In this document: in pieces, positions 50,007 to 59,816 of the stretch | Numbering within the stretch: position 1 is the stretch's first letter | How the letters are laid out: each line of letters starts with the position of its first letter | Assembly: GCF_001514195.1 (NCBI RefSeq) | Contig: NZ_KQ948737.1 | Location: 390,012 to 454,011 of the forward strand | Length of the DNA stretch: 64,000 nucleotides | DNA from: Streptomyces griseorubiginosus | Lineage (GTDB): Bacteria; Actinomycetota; Actinomycetes; Streptomycetales; Streptomycetaceae | Direction: 5' to 3' | Translations under genes and position numbers: made by a program | The notes under the pieces: model-generated | What the model saw: only the letters and a program-made list of their open reading frames with translations | Told to the model about the DNA's origin: nothing | Databases searched by the model: none

Positions 50007-50227
50007 CGGGCCAGCCTAGGCAGTTCAGCCTGGATCAAGTAGTGGGATCCGATCGATGGACAAGGAAGGCGAGAAGGAAGGGGAGTCGGACTGGACGAGT
50101 CTTGAGGACAGCTACGTGCATGAACTCGAAAGCCTTCCTGCCAACTTCCCTCGCCACCACCAATTGCGTTGACGGTTCGTCACCACCCCAAGGCTCTACT
50201 TCAACGCCTCAGCTTGCGGGACTCCCG

Positions 50228-50473
50228 CTAGGGCAATTGCCTGAGCCACCATCCGGCGAGACCGTAGACCACGGCCGACACGGCAAGTCCCACAAGAAAC
50301 GTGACGGTGTACGCATGGTCTGGCAGGGTCCGCCAGAAGTATCCGAACGTGGCGTCCCGCGTGAGGAGAAACGCCGCCAAGGCGGCGAAAAACGCACCCG
50401 CCGACTGCCGGGTCCACTGTCCCGGCTTCGACCCGAGGCGGTCGCCCGGGCGAGGAGCAAAAGGTTCTGTCAC
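50228..50473 (-). CDS. Small two-segment membrane protein
   Basis: The 81-residue protein has a polar N-terminus and two hydrophobic segments (AGAFFAALAAFLLT; YTVTFLVGLAVSAVVYGLAG) joined by a short loop, and ends WWLRQLP. It starts with GTG and has a weak ribosome-binding site. No family is recognised. The protein-like hydropathy and correct codon-position bias support it as a real gene. Confidence 0.6.
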   Translation of the reverse strand: MTEPFAPRPGDRLGSKPGQWTRQSAGAFFAALAAFLLTRDATFGYFWRTLPDHAYTVTFLVGLAVSAVVYGLAGWWLRQLP

Positions 50474-50597
50474 CCGTCACTTGTACCGACCCAGAAGCGG
50501 CCCAATCAAAGGCATCCGGTCCAAGCCTGCACAAAGCATGGGCACCGGGCGTGAAAACCAAGATGCCCGTACCTGCTCCCGTCTTCGACAATGACGC

Positions 50598-51278
50598 ATG
50601 CTGATTGACCACTGGCCCCTGTTGGGACTTCGTCTGAGCACCCCTCGTCTGGAGTTGCGACTGCCCGGCGAGGGTGAGCTCGCCGAGTTGGCTGAGCTTG
50701 CGGCAGGTGGCGTCCACGAGCCGGACCGCATGCCCTTTCTCGTGCCGTGGACCGATCTGCCTCCAGCCGCCCGGGCGCGCTCGGTGGTGCAGCACCACTG
50801 GTTGCGCCGGGGTAACTGGTCACCTGAGAACTGGGCCCTTAACCTCGTCGTCTTCGAAACCGGCCAGGTCGTCGGCCTCCAGACCATCACCGCCCAGGAC
50901 TTCGCCGTGCTGCGCCAGGTGAGCACCGCCTCCTGGCTCGGAACACGATTCCAACGGCAGGGAATCGGTACCGAGATGCGTGCCGCCGTGCTTCACCTGG
51001 CTTTCGCCGGGCTGAACGCCCTCGATGCGCTGTCGGGCGCTCTTGAGGACAACCCGTCCTCGTTCACCGTCTCCATGAAGCTCGGCTATGAACTCGACGG
51101 TGTCGAACGGCATGTGGTGCGCGGCCGGCCGGCGATGATGCGGCGGCTGAGGCTGACGCGCGCCCGCTGGGACACGCACCGAAAGGTCCCGGTCTCGATC
51201 ACCGGGCTGTCCCCCTGCCTCCCCATGTTCGGCCTGTCCGACGACGGCCTCCGGGGCCACCAACAGGCCTGCTGGTGA
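50598..51278 (+). CDS. GNAT-family N-acetyltransferase
   Basis: The 226-residue protein starts LSTPRLELRLPGEGELAELA and has the acetyl-CoA-binding region STASWLGTRFQRQGIGTEMR and ALEDNPSSFTVSMKLGYELD, typical of RimJ/RimL-like GNAT enzymes. It is intact, unlike the gene at 14802. It ends with a tail of about 30 residues beyond the fold. It probably acetylates a protein N-terminus or small amine. Confidence 0.9.
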   Translation: MLIDHWPLLGLRLSTPRLELRLPGEGELAELAELAAGGVHEPDRMPFLVPWTDLPPAARARSVVQHHWLRRGNWSPENWALNLVVFETGQVVGLQTITAQDFAVLRQVSTASWLGTRFQRQGIGTEMRAAVLHLAFAGLNALDALSGALEDNPSSFTVSMKLGYELDGVERHVVRGRPAMMRRLRLTRARWDTHRKVPVSITGLSPCLPMFGLSDDGLRGHQQACW

Positions 51279-51340
51279 CCCGGTTGCACGACTCCGACGG
51301 GCAGCCGACCCACAGGTCGACCACGCCGACGGCCTTCATA

Positions 51341-51781
51341 TCAGGGGCACAGGCCGATGTCGGAGTTGTAGCTGATGTCGATCGAGCCGCTCCAGGTCAT
51401 GCACTGGCCGGGCGCGGGGAGGTCCTTGTACACCGGGCCGGCGTAGGTCGTGTAGGAGCCGGCGTCCCTGGCCGGCGTGCTGCTGGTCGTCCAGGTGTCC
51501 AAGGTGACCTCCATGAACACACGGGCGCCGGGCTTGCTGCGCACCGTCACAGCGCACCACTGCTTGTCCGCCGAGCTGTAGGCCACGTACGTGGTCGCGG
51601 CCACGGTCGTCTGCGAGGACTTGATCGGCGTCGACGTGAAGACCTCGTACCCCTTCCCGCACGCTCCGTTGTACGCCCCGGTCGTGGCGGCCGAGGCAGG
51701 TGCGGTCGCGGCGAGCGTCCCTCCGATGGCCAGCACGGCAAGGGCGCCTGCGGTGACTGCCTTGTGGCGGATCGACTTCAT
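51341..51781 (-). CDS. Secreted SapA-like (spore-associated) protein
   Basis: The 146-residue protein has a Sec signal peptide (AVTAGALAVLAIGGTLAATA, cleavage near ASA) and a small beta-rich mature domain with three cysteines (YNGACGKGYEV, KQWCAVTVRSK, GQCMTWSGS) and a C-terminal GLCP. YNGACGKGY, YTTYAGPVY and WSGSIDISYN recall spore-associated protein A of Streptomyces. It probably coats the outside of cells or spores. AGGGGGA precedes the ATG. Confidence 0.75.
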   Translation of the reverse strand: MKSIRHKAVTAGALAVLAIGGTLAATAPASAATTGAYNGACGKGYEVFTSTPIKSSQTTVAATTYVAYSSADKQWCAVTVRSKPGARVFMEVTLDTWTTSSTPARDAGSYTTYAGPVYKDLPAPGQCMTWSGSIDISYNSDIGLCP

Positions 51782-52103
51782 GATGTTCCCCCTGTTGGTC
51801 TTTCGACGGGGCGGTCGGTCGTCGCCGCCCACGCAGAGTGAGACCGGGCAGGGGTGTGGTCAGTTGTAGGGTTCCTTGTCGCGGTCCTGTCACTGGTGTC
51901 ACAAGGTTCGTTACGGCAGCGCCGACGGGAGTCCACTGCCACGGGGACGGTGCCGCCTGCCGCCTGCCGCCTGCCGCGGGGACGGTGCCGCAGGGAACGC
52001 CATCCCCCGCCCAAACCCCCGATCCTTGTGCGGTCTTGGTGACCCCTGGTAGGACTGTGCCACGCCGTCACCGTCACATGTTCGATTCTGCGGGGGGTTG
52101 CAT
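51782..52103. other. 322-bp divergent promoter region with a heptamer repeat
   Basis: This lies between the SapA-like gene and the large permease operon. It contains TGCCGCC in three tandem copies plus a variant TGCCGCG (51951-51978), inside a G/C-only stretch. No gene is visible. Confidence 0.5.
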
Positions 52104-55100
52104 GTGGCCGCCACGGCCTTGACTTCTTCACCTCAGCCGCGCCCGCGTGCCCCGCACACACCGCATCCTCCTCGGCACCGGCTCCCCACCGCCGTAAGGC
52201 GAGCCGCACAGCACGGCCCGGCACTCCTCGCCGTCGCGGTGACCGTGCTGCTGTGTGCGACGGCGCTGGCCGCACTCGCTGCGCTGGCCGGGAGTTCCGT
52301 GCAGGACGGCGCCGTACGGCGACTCGGCGACCATATCGACGCGCAGGCGAGCGTCAGCGCGTCCTTCCGGGCCGGCGGAATGGCCGCGGCCGATCGCGAT
52401 GTGCGGGCTGCGGTCGAGCGGGTGTTCGCCGGGGTACCGCAGCAGACGTACGTCGGTCTGCTGGGTGTGTCGCCGGTCTCCGTGACGCGGATCGGAGCGG
52501 AGGGTGGGCCGCCGCGCGTTCCCGGAGCCGGCGGACTGCACCCGGTCGCCGTCCAAGAGGCGGCTCGGTTCGGGAAGTTGGTCTCCGGGCGGTGGCCCGC
52601 CGGTACGGCCGACGCTCCTGCCGCCGCGTTCACCTCCCTTCCCGAGGTCCGGGTCGGCGCCGGATCCGCCGAACCGGTGGACGCGGCGGTGCCCGACGCG
52701 CTGGCCCGGCGTCTGGGGGTCGGACCCGGCACCGCCCTGCGGGTGGAGGACGCCTTCGGTCGGGCCGTGACGGTGCGGATCACCGGTGTCTTCCGGGCGC
52801 GCGGCGGCGTCGGGTTCTGGCCGGCCATGGCTGGGGACCTGGCCCCGGGGCAGACCGCCGACCAGCGGCTGCTCGTGGTGTCGGCGTCGGCTCTCAACGG
52901 CAGTGCCGCCCTGAACGGGCACCTGACGGCGCACTGGAGTGCGCAGCCCGACTTCTCCCGGATCGAGGCGGCCGACCTCGCCGGGCTGCGTGACCGGCTG
53001 CGCGCCTTCTCCGGCAGCCGCACCGACGTGTCGGTGTTCGGCGGGCGGCAGCCGTCGCTGGACGACCTGAACGTGGTCTCCGGTCTCCCGGGAGCTGTCG
53101 ACGATCTGACGGTGCCCATGGTGGCGGCCCGGTCGTCGCTGTACCTGCCGAGCGTGATGCTGGCGGCCCTCGCCCTCGCGACTTTGGTCCTGGCCGCACG
53201 GCAGTTGACGGTGCGTCGGCGTGACGAGCTGGCGCTCCAACGGGCCCGGGGCGCCGGCACCCCGCGGTTGCTGGGGGGCGCCGCGGCGGAATGGGCGCTC
53301 ACCGGCATCCCGGCCGCCCTCGCCGCGCCCTTCCTGGCCGGGCTGCTGCACCCCGGCGCCCGGGGCACCGGGGTGTGGGCGGCGGTGGGGGTGACCCTGC
53401 TGGTGCACGCCGCTGCGGTGCTGCTGCCCGTACTGCCGTCGACGCGGACGCGCTCGGCGCGGGGCACGCGGGCCGCCGCCGCACAGCGGCTGGGTGCCGA
53501 CCTGGCCCTGGCGGTCGTCGCCGTCCTGGGCTATCTGGAACTGCGGCGGCACCACTCGTTGCTGGCCGGTCCGGGGAGCGGCGGCGCGGCCGCCGACCCC
53601 GTACTGGTCCTGGTGCCGACCCTGGTGGCGGGAGCCGCGGCACTTCTTCTGTTACGACTCCTGCCGCTGGCCTCGCTCGCGCTGGACGCGTTCGGCCGTC
53701 GCAGCCGGGGTGTGGTCCTCACGCTGGCCGGCTGGCATCTGGGGCGACGGGCCGCGCGCAACGCCGGGCCGGTGGTGCTGATGTGCCTGGCCGTGTCGGT
53801 GAGCGCCTTCGCGACGACCGCGCTGGCCTGCCTCGGCGCCCTGGCCTCCGAGGAAGCCGCGTTCACGGTCGGTGCGGACGTACGCATCTCGCCGTCCGCA
53901 GAAGGCAGTTACCCCTCCTCCGTTCTGGGCTCCGCCTATCGCGCGCTGCCCGCGGTGACCTCCGTGAGGCCGGTGACGCGGGCGACGGTGAATCTGCCCG
54001 GTGGCGCCACCGAGGACCTGGTCGGCACGATCGGCGGCCCCGCTCCCCGCACCTCCTCGGCGGACGTCCACGGGATACGGCTGCCCGGACGTCCGACCGC
54101 ACTGCTCCTCGACGAACGGCTCAGCAGTGACGGCAGCCGGGCGGCACCGGGCCTGGAGCTGACCGTGCAGGACGCCGACGGGCTCGTCAGCACGGTGACC
54201 GCCCGCCTGCCCGCTGCGGACGGGGCTCGGCACACCGTCGTCGTACCCCTCGACGTGCCGCTGAGCGGCGGCCGTCCGAGGCAGTACCCGCTGACGCTGA
54301 CCGCCGTCACCCTTCTCCCCCAGCCGGGCACCCGTCCCGCGCGGCTGGGACTGGAACTGATCCGGGTGGGCGCGCGCGGCACCGCGGACACCTGGGAGAG
54401 CAGGCTGCCGCCCGGGCAGGCCTGGGCCGACGGCACCGAACACGCCTCCGACTCCACCGCGGGCGCGTGCGAGGGGAAGCCCACCGGCGGCTACGAGCCC
54501 GGCACGCCAGGGGTGTGCTCCATCGCCGTCGGCGGTTCCGGAGTGCTCCGGACCACTGTCAGTACCGGCATCCGGCCTGCTCAGGACGTCGATGACGCCC
54601 TCGGCGGGGGTCTGTCCGAAGACGACTACGCCACCCGGCCCGCCGGCCAGGTGCGACTCGTCGCGGGCCCGGCAGGCCGCGCCGCGCCACTGCCGGTGCG
54701 CGCCGACGACGTGACGCTGAGCGCCGCGCGGCTGCGCATGGGCGCCACCACGACCCTGGATGTGGGGAGCGGCCGGATCACGGCCAAGGTGGTGGGCCGG
54801 GTCGACTCGCTGCCCGGACTGGGCCGCGGACAAGGGCATCTGATCGCCGATCAGCGTCAACTCGCCGCCGCGATGACGCGGGCGGGTGCCGACCAGCAGG
54901 ATCCCGCGTTCTGGTGGCTCGGCAGCACGGACAGCGCCCGTACGGCCGTCGCCGCCGAGGCGCAGCCCGCGCTGGGCCGTGTCACCACCACGGCCCGTAC
55001 GGCCGCCTCCCTCCAGGCGGACCCGTTCCGCAGCGGCCTGCGTCGGGCGCTGGAACTGGTCCGCTACCTCGCCCCGGCCTTCGCGGTCATCGCCTTCACC

Positions 55101-55463
55101 GTGCACGCCGTGGTCTCCACCCGGCAGCGCCGCAAGGAGTTCGCCCTGCTGCGGGCCATCGGCGTCCGCACCGGAAACCTGTCCGCGCTGCTGGGCACCG
55201 AGCAGCTGGGGCTCACCCTGTTCGCGGTGGTCCCCGGGGCGCTGATGGGCATGGCGCTCGCGGCGGCGGTGCTGCCGCTGGTCACCGTGGACGACAGCGG
55301 ACAGAACCCTTGTCCCCCGCTGCCGCTGGTCATGCCCTGGGCGACCGTGGCGCTGTTCACCGTGGTCACCGCGATCCTCATCAGCGGGGTCGTGCTGGCG
55401 CTGGCCCGGCTGCTGTCACGGGTCGACCTGGTACGGGTGCTGCGCGCGGGTGAGGACCGTTGA
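52104..55463 (+). CDS. Giant FtsX-family ABC permease 1, with a TTA codon
   Basis: This protein of about 1119 residues has an N-terminal membrane segment (LLAVAVTVLLCATALAALAA), a large extracellular MacB-like region, and an FtsX domain around residues 350-500 (QLTVRRRDELALQRARGAGT). A second extracellular region and a second FtsX domain end the protein (VSTRQRRKEFALLRAIGVRT). Such double-FtsX permeases extrude or remodel envelope molecules. Codon 517 (53652-53654) is TTA, so synthesis may depend on bldA. GTG at 52104 follows GGGGGG; TTG 52098 is an alternative. It overlaps the next permease by four bases. Confidence 0.9.
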   Translation: MAATALTSSPQPRPRAPHTPHPPRHRLPTAVRRAAQHGPALLAVAVTVLLCATALAALAALAGSSVQDGAVRRLGDHIDAQASVSASFRAGGMAAADRDVRAAVERVFAGVPQQTYVGLLGVSPVSVTRIGAEGGPPRVPGAGGLHPVAVQEAARFGKLVSGRWPAGTADAPAAAFTSLPEVRVGAGSAEPVDAAVPDALARRLGVGPGTALRVEDAFGRAVTVRITGVFRARGGVGFWPAMAGDLAPGQTADQRLLVVSASALNGSAALNGHLTAHWSAQPDFSRIEAADLAGLRDRLRAFSGSRTDVSVFGGRQPSLDDLNVVSGLPGAVDDLTVPMVAARSSLYLPSVMLAALALATLVLAARQLTVRRRDELALQRARGAGTPRLLGGAAAEWALTGIPAALAAPFLAGLLHPGARGTGVWAAVGVTLLVHAAAVLLPVLPSTRTRSARGTRAAAAQRLGADLALAVVAVLGYLELRRHHSLLAGPGSGGAAADPVLVLVPTLVAGAAALLLLRLLPLASLALDAFGRRSRGVVLTLAGWHLGRRAARNAGPVVLMCLAVSVSAFATTALACLGALASEEAAFTVGADVRISPSAEGSYPSSVLGSAYRALPAVTSVRPVTRATVNLPGGATEDLVGTIGGPAPRTSSADVHGIRLPGRPTALLLDERLSSDGSRAAPGLELTVQDADGLVSTVTARLPAADGARHTVVVPLDVPLSGGRPRQYPLTLTAVTLLPQPGTRPARLGLELIRVGARGTADTWESRLPPGQAWADGTEHASDSTAGACEGKPTGGYEPGTPGVCSIAVGGSGVLRTTVSTGIRPAQDVDDALGGGLSEDDYATRPAGQVRLVAGPAGRAAPLPVRADDVTLSAARLRMGATTTLDVGSGRITAKVVGRVDSLPGLGRGQGHLIADQRQLAAAMTRAGADQQDPAFWWLGSTDSARTAVAAEAQPALGRVTTTARTAASLQADPFRSGLRRALELVRYLAPAFAVIAFTVHAVVSTRQRRKEFALLRAIGVRTGNLSALLGTEQLGLTLFAVVPGALMGMALAAAVLPLVTVDDSGQNPCPPLPLVMPWATVALFTVVTAILISGVVLALARLLSRVDLVRVLRAGEDR

Positions 55464-58351
55464 GCACGCGGCCCGGTACGGCGGCCGACGACCGCCCCGG
55501 ACACGACCGGAAAGGACGGACCGTGAGGCGACCCCTGGGCGCGGCGGTGACCCGGCGCCTGATACGCAGAGAGTCCCGGGGCGATCTGCCGTTGCTGGCC
55601 TGCCTCGCGGCCGTCGTCCTGGTGCTCACGGCGCTCTGCGCGTGGGCCCCCGCGTTCGCGGGCGGACAGGAGGACCGTGCCCTGCGGCAGCGCGTGGAGG
55701 CCTCGCAGGCGCAAGCACCCCTGATCAGCCTGAGCACCACGCCCCAGGTCTTCACCACCGTGCCGCCCGCGCTGGACACGGCCGCCCTGCTCGACGCCGG
55801 CCCCACCCTCACCGAGCAGCTCACCGGCCCCGCCGCACGGCGGGTGACCGTCACCGGCGGCAGCTACGACTACGAGCAGGCGTCCCTGATCTCACCACGA
55901 CCCCCCGGTCCGGCGTACGCCGCCACCCAGCTGTCGCTCAGCCATCTGCCGTCCGCGCGGGTCCACTTGCACTACGTCAGCGGCCAACCCCCTGCCGATA
56001 GAACGCCGTTGGGCACACCGCCCCAGGTCGCGTTGTCGCAGGCCACCGCGCGGGCGCTCGGTGTACGGGCCGGCAGCCGGCTGACCGTCCAGTTCACCAA
56101 GACGCTCGGGGTGCAGAGCGCGCCACCCCACGCGACGCTCCTCGTGAGCGGCGTCTACCGCATCACTGCGACGAGGGACGACTTCTGGTCGGGCCGGGAG
56201 ACTCTGGACCAGCCGTCGCGCTACCCGGCCGAGCGCTCCGCGGGCACCGTGCTCGCCGTCCGCGGCCTGGTCGGCCTCGACGCGGCGGACCTGCTGGCCG
56301 GTGCCGGCGTCGGCGGTCCCCGGTTCACGTGGCAGCTGCGCGCCGATCTGTCCGGGGCGGCGCTCGACCAGGCGCGCGCACTGACCGGGCCGCTGTCCCA
56401 GTACGGCGCGGCCCTCGACGAGGCCCTGTGTCAGGGGGTCGACCCGATCACCAGCGACCTCAGCTGCCATGTCGGCGGCCAGCCCACCGGTCCCCTGCTG
56501 GTGATCGACTCCCTGACTCCGCTGCTCACCGCCTTCACCGCTCAGGACCAACAGGCCAGGCGGCTGGCGACGTTCGCCGTCGACGCGCTGGCCGCCGTCG
56601 CTCTGGCCACCGTCACCGTCGCGATACGGCTGCTGCTGCGCCGGAGGCAGGCGCAACTGCGGTTGCAGCGCGCGCGGGGCGCGTCCACCGTGCGGTTGGT
56701 GCTGCTGCGCTGTGCCGTCGCCTGGCCGGTGGTGGTGATCGCCGGTCTGCTCGGCTGGGCGGCCGGACTTGCCCTCGCCCCCACCGGCACGTCCGGATCT
56801 CCCCAACCGATGACCGCGGCCCTCGTCACCTCTTCGGTGGCGCTGACGCTGCCCGTGATGACCTGGCTCGCGGTGCGCGAACCACGCAGGCCCGGCCGAC
56901 TGCGGCGCTCCCGCCGGAACATCGCCCTCGGCCGACGTGTGGTCCTGGAGCTGACGGTACTGACAGCGACAACGGCCGGCGTGGTCGCGCTCCGCTCGCA
57001 GGGCCCCGACGGCATTCTCGGCGCCGTGCCGGTGCTGGTGGCGCTGAGTGTGGTACTCGTCCTGCTGCGCTGCTACCCGTTCGTGCTGCGCCTGGTGCTG
57101 CGGCCGGCCCGGCGCGGCCGGGGCACGGTGGGATTCATCGGGGCGGCCCGGGCCGCGCACGACGCACCGGCGACCGGGCTGGCCCTCTTCGTCCTGGTCT
57201 TGACCCTGGGAACGGCCGTGTTCGGCGGACTCGTGAACCGTACGATCGACGACGGCCTCGCGACGGGCGCGGCCTGGAGCACCGGCGCCGACGCGAGCGC
57301 CACCGCGGCAGGGACCGTCACGCCCGCAGCGGACAGCCGCGCCACCGGAACCCGGACAGCCCTCCAGCACCGGTACACCGTCGACCTGACAGGACAGGCC
57401 GACGGCGCGGAGATCTCGCCGGTCGCCGTGATCGCCGTGGACCCGGGTCAACTCGCCGCCATAGCACCGAAGTCACCGCTGGCCGCCACTGTGCTGGCTC
57501 GGCTGACCGGGCCGACGAATGCCCGAGCAGGCGCGCACTCCGGCCTGCCCTCCCTCCTCTCCCCCGACCTGCGGGCCAGAGAACGCACCGGCGGCTTCAC
57601 CAGCAGGGTCGTGCGCGCCGGTCAGCGCCCAAGGGACCTGGTCTTCAGGCCAGTTGGCACCCTGTCCGCCGCCGAACTCCGCGACCCGCTCCTGGGGCCG
57701 GTCACGGCGCAGATCGCCGCCGGAACGCCGCTGCTGATCACCACCGCCGACGCGGCGCGCCTGATGCCGCCGCAGTCCTCAGGAAGCACCGTCCTGCTCC
57801 TCAAGGCCGAGACGCCCGCCGCCGGGGAACCCGCCGCACTGCGGGCGGAGGCGTCCAGGGTGCTGGGGCCACAGGCCAGGATCCGCGTCCGCTCCGAAAC
57901 GTCGAGTGCGCTGCAAACCGACGGTCTGACGCGGGGCCTTGGCACGCTCTACGCCACCACCTCGATCCTGGCCGCCTTGTCGGGTCTGCTCGCCCTCGTC
58001 CTCGAACTGACGCTGACCTCGCACGAGCGCAGCCGCACGACCTCGTTCCTGCGGACGCTCGGGCTCGGGGGGACAGCGGCCGGGGCCCTGCACTTCCTCC
58101 AACTGCTGCCCCTGGCGCTCGCGTCGGCGGTGGGCGGCATCCTGGTCGGACTGCTCGAACCCCGGCTCATGGCACAGACGTTGGACCTGCGGCAGTTCAC
58201 CGGCGGTCCCGCCCAACCGGCCCTGCACACTGACTTCTCCCTGACCGTCGCGCTCGTGGCCGGCGTGACCGCGCTGATCCTGGCCGCCGCGGTCACCGAA
58301 GCGGTGCTGGCCCGTCGGCGGGGGCTGGGGGCGGTGCTGCGGCTGGCGTGA
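55460..58351 (+). CDS. Giant FtsX-family ABC permease 2
   Basis: The 963-residue protein has the same layout as permease 1: an N-terminal membrane segment (LPLLACLAAVVLVLTALCAW), an extracellular region, a first FtsX core (LLLRRRQAQLRLQRARGAST), another extracellular block and a C-terminal core (TSHERSRTTSFLRTLGLGGT). It starts with TTG overlapping the previous stop (TTGA) with GTGAGGA upstream, so the two are translationally coupled and probably form a heterodimer. The only nearby ATPase gene faces them from the other strand. Confidence 0.9.
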   Translation: MSTRPGTAADDRPGHDRKGRTVRRPLGAAVTRRLIRRESRGDLPLLACLAAVVLVLTALCAWAPAFAGGQEDRALRQRVEASQAQAPLISLSTTPQVFTTVPPALDTAALLDAGPTLTEQLTGPAARRVTVTGGSYDYEQASLISPRPPGPAYAATQLSLSHLPSARVHLHYVSGQPPADRTPLGTPPQVALSQATARALGVRAGSRLTVQFTKTLGVQSAPPHATLLVSGVYRITATRDDFWSGRETLDQPSRYPAERSAGTVLAVRGLVGLDAADLLAGAGVGGPRFTWQLRADLSGAALDQARALTGPLSQYGAALDEALCQGVDPITSDLSCHVGGQPTGPLLVIDSLTPLLTAFTAQDQQARRLATFAVDALAAVALATVTVAIRLLLRRRQAQLRLQRARGASTVRLVLLRCAVAWPVVVIAGLLGWAAGLALAPTGTSGSPQPMTAALVTSSVALTLPVMTWLAVREPRRPGRLRRSRRNIALGRRVVLELTVLTATTAGVVALRSQGPDGILGAVPVLVALSVVLVLLRCYPFVLRLVLRPARRGRGTVGFIGAARAAHDAPATGLALFVLVLTLGTAVFGGLVNRTIDDGLATGAAWSTGADASATAAGTVTPAADSRATGTRTALQHRYTVDLTGQADGAEISPVAVIAVDPGQLAAIAPKSPLAATVLARLTGPTNARAGAHSGLPSLLSPDLRARERTGGFTSRVVRAGQRPRDLVFRPVGTLSAAELRDPLLGPVTAQIAAGTPLLITTADAARLMPPQSSGSTVLLLKAETPAAGEPAALRAEASRVLGPQARIRVRSETSSALQTDGLTRGLGTLYATTSILAALSGLLALVLELTLTSHERSRTTSFLRTLGLGGTAAGALHFLQLLPLALASAVGGILVGLLEPRLMAQTLDLRQFTGGPAQPALHTDFSLTVALVAGVTALILAAAVTEAVLARRRGLGAVLRLA

Positions 58352-58437
58352 GGCTGCTGCGCTTGGCGTGAGGCTGCTCGCGTCTGGCGTGACGCCCGCG
58401 GATCGACAGCACCTGCGTCGCGCCTGCCCTCGCGCGG

Positions 58438-59496
58438 TCAGTGTTCGGGGCCACCGCCTGCCGCGTCCTGGGTGTTCTGGGTGTCCTCAGTGTCCTGCGC
58501 GTTGTGCGCGTTGTGCGCGTCCTGCGCATCGGCGCGCGCCCGCCGCGCGGTCTCGTCGGGCCATACGCCCACGTGGTCGCTCTCCAGCACGAGCCGTACC
58601 CGCTTGCGCAGGTGGAGCCGCTCGGTGAACTCGCCCGGCAGTTGCAGCCGACCACTGCCGTCCAGCACCGCGTACTCCTCCGCGGTGTGCACCTCCACGC
58701 CGTCCTCACCGGTGGCGACCCGGCGGAGCACCTCGGTGGACGTGCGCCCGTCGCGGATCCGTACGGTGCGCTGCACCTGCTCGGACACCAACGCGTCGTG
58801 GGTCACCACGACCACGGTGACGCCCAGTTCCTCGTTGGCCCGGCGCAGCGCCGCGAAGACCTCGTCGCTGGTGGCGGTGTCGAGTTGGCCGGTGGGTTCG
58901 TCGGCGAACAGCACCCGGGGCTCGTTGGCGTTGGCGACGGCGATGGCGACCCGCTGCTGCTCGCCGCCGGAGAGTGTGTCGGGGGTACGGTCCCGGCAGT
59001 GGCCGACGGACAGCAGGTCGAGCAGTTCCTCCGCCCGGGCCCGGCGCCGGGAGCGCTTGATCCCGGCGTACGTCATCGGAAGCATCACGTTCTCGGCGGC
59101 CGTGAGGTACGGCAGGAGGTTGCGGGAGGTCTGCTGAAGGACGAAGCCCACTGTGCTGCGCCGGTAACCGAGCCGTTCGCGGCGATTCATCGCCAGCAGG
59201 TCGTACCCGGCGACCTCGGCGCTGCCCGCGGTGGGCACGTCCTGGCCGGAGAGGATGCCCAGCAGCGTCGACTTGCCCGAACCGGAGGCACCGACCACGG
59301 CGATCATCTCGCCCTCGGCCACCGTCAGGTCGAGTCCCTGGAGTGCCTGCACCTCGACACCCTCGCTCTGGTAGATCCGCACCAGGTTCTCGCACACGAC
59401 CAACCCGGCCTCACGCTGCGGGGCGGCGGCAGCCACGGCCCGCCGCCGCAACTCGTCCAAGTCCGGTGTGTCGATGCGCTGTTGGTGAACGGGCAC
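58438..59496 (-). CDS. MacB/LolD-type ABC ATPase with AbrB-like C-terminal module
   Basis: The 352-residue protein has Walker A GASGSGKST, signature LSGGEQQRVAIA, Walker B VLFADEP and switch His VVTHD, as in ATPases serving FtsX permeases. Beyond the ATPase, residues about 275-325 read EEYAVLDGSGRLQLPGEFTE then LHLRKRVRLVLESDHVGV, closely like the swapped-hairpin of SpoVT/AbrB DNA-binding proteins. A low-complexity tail of Asp/Ala/His/Asn/Gln/Thr repeats follows. It probably energises the two facing permeases. The extra domain may bind DNA or dimerise. GTG at 59496 has GGGGGAC upstream. Confidence 0.88.
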   Translation of the reverse strand: MPVHQQRIDTPDLDELRRRAVAAAAPQREAGLVVCENLVRIYQSEGVEVQALQGLDLTVAEGEMIAVVGASGSGKSTLLGILSGQDVPTAGSAEVAGYDLLAMNRRERLGYRRSTVGFVLQQTSRNLLPYLTAAENVMLPMTYAGIKRSRRRARAEELLDLLSVGHCRDRTPDTLSGGEQQRVAIAVANANEPRVLFADEPTGQLDTATSDEVFAALRRANEELGVTVVVVTHDALVSEQVQRTVRIRDGRTSTEVLRRVATGEDGVEVHTAEEYAVLDGSGRLQLPGEFTERLHLRKRVRLVLESDHVGVWPDETARRARADAQDAHNAHNAQDTEDTQNTQDAAGGGPEH

Positions 59497-59816
59497 GCGG
59501 TCCCCCGGGAAGGTGCGGTCTGCGGACAACGGTGTCAGGCAGTCGCCAGGGTAATGCGGGAGTCCCCACCAGGGGGCGTCTCTTCGCCCTTCGGCGGAGA
59601 GGCAGCCCGAGGGGCTGTCGCGCTTCCCGATCACCGCGAGGAACGGCTGGTCCGGGTGGTGCGGATGATCCTTCCCTGCGTAGGGTGAACTACCGGAAAG
59701 AGGGCGGCCGTTCGCGCGCCGCCCTCATGACTCCGGACGCGAGGTGGTTCGCGGCGTCGGGAAGAGCGACGCGCATGCCCCGTCGCCGCACAGGGCCAGA
59801 AAGTGAGTGCAGACAG
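59497..59816. other. 320-bp divergent region, no gene seen
   Basis: This lies between the ATPase and the second hydrolase. It must contain both promoters. I see no convincing gene, strong palindrome or clear promoter boxes. Confidence 0.4.

Noticed and set aside
52098..58351. Drug-exporter label for the FtsX pair
   Set aside because: Nothing in the sequence or neighbours shows a drug substrate. FtsX permeases serve many roles.
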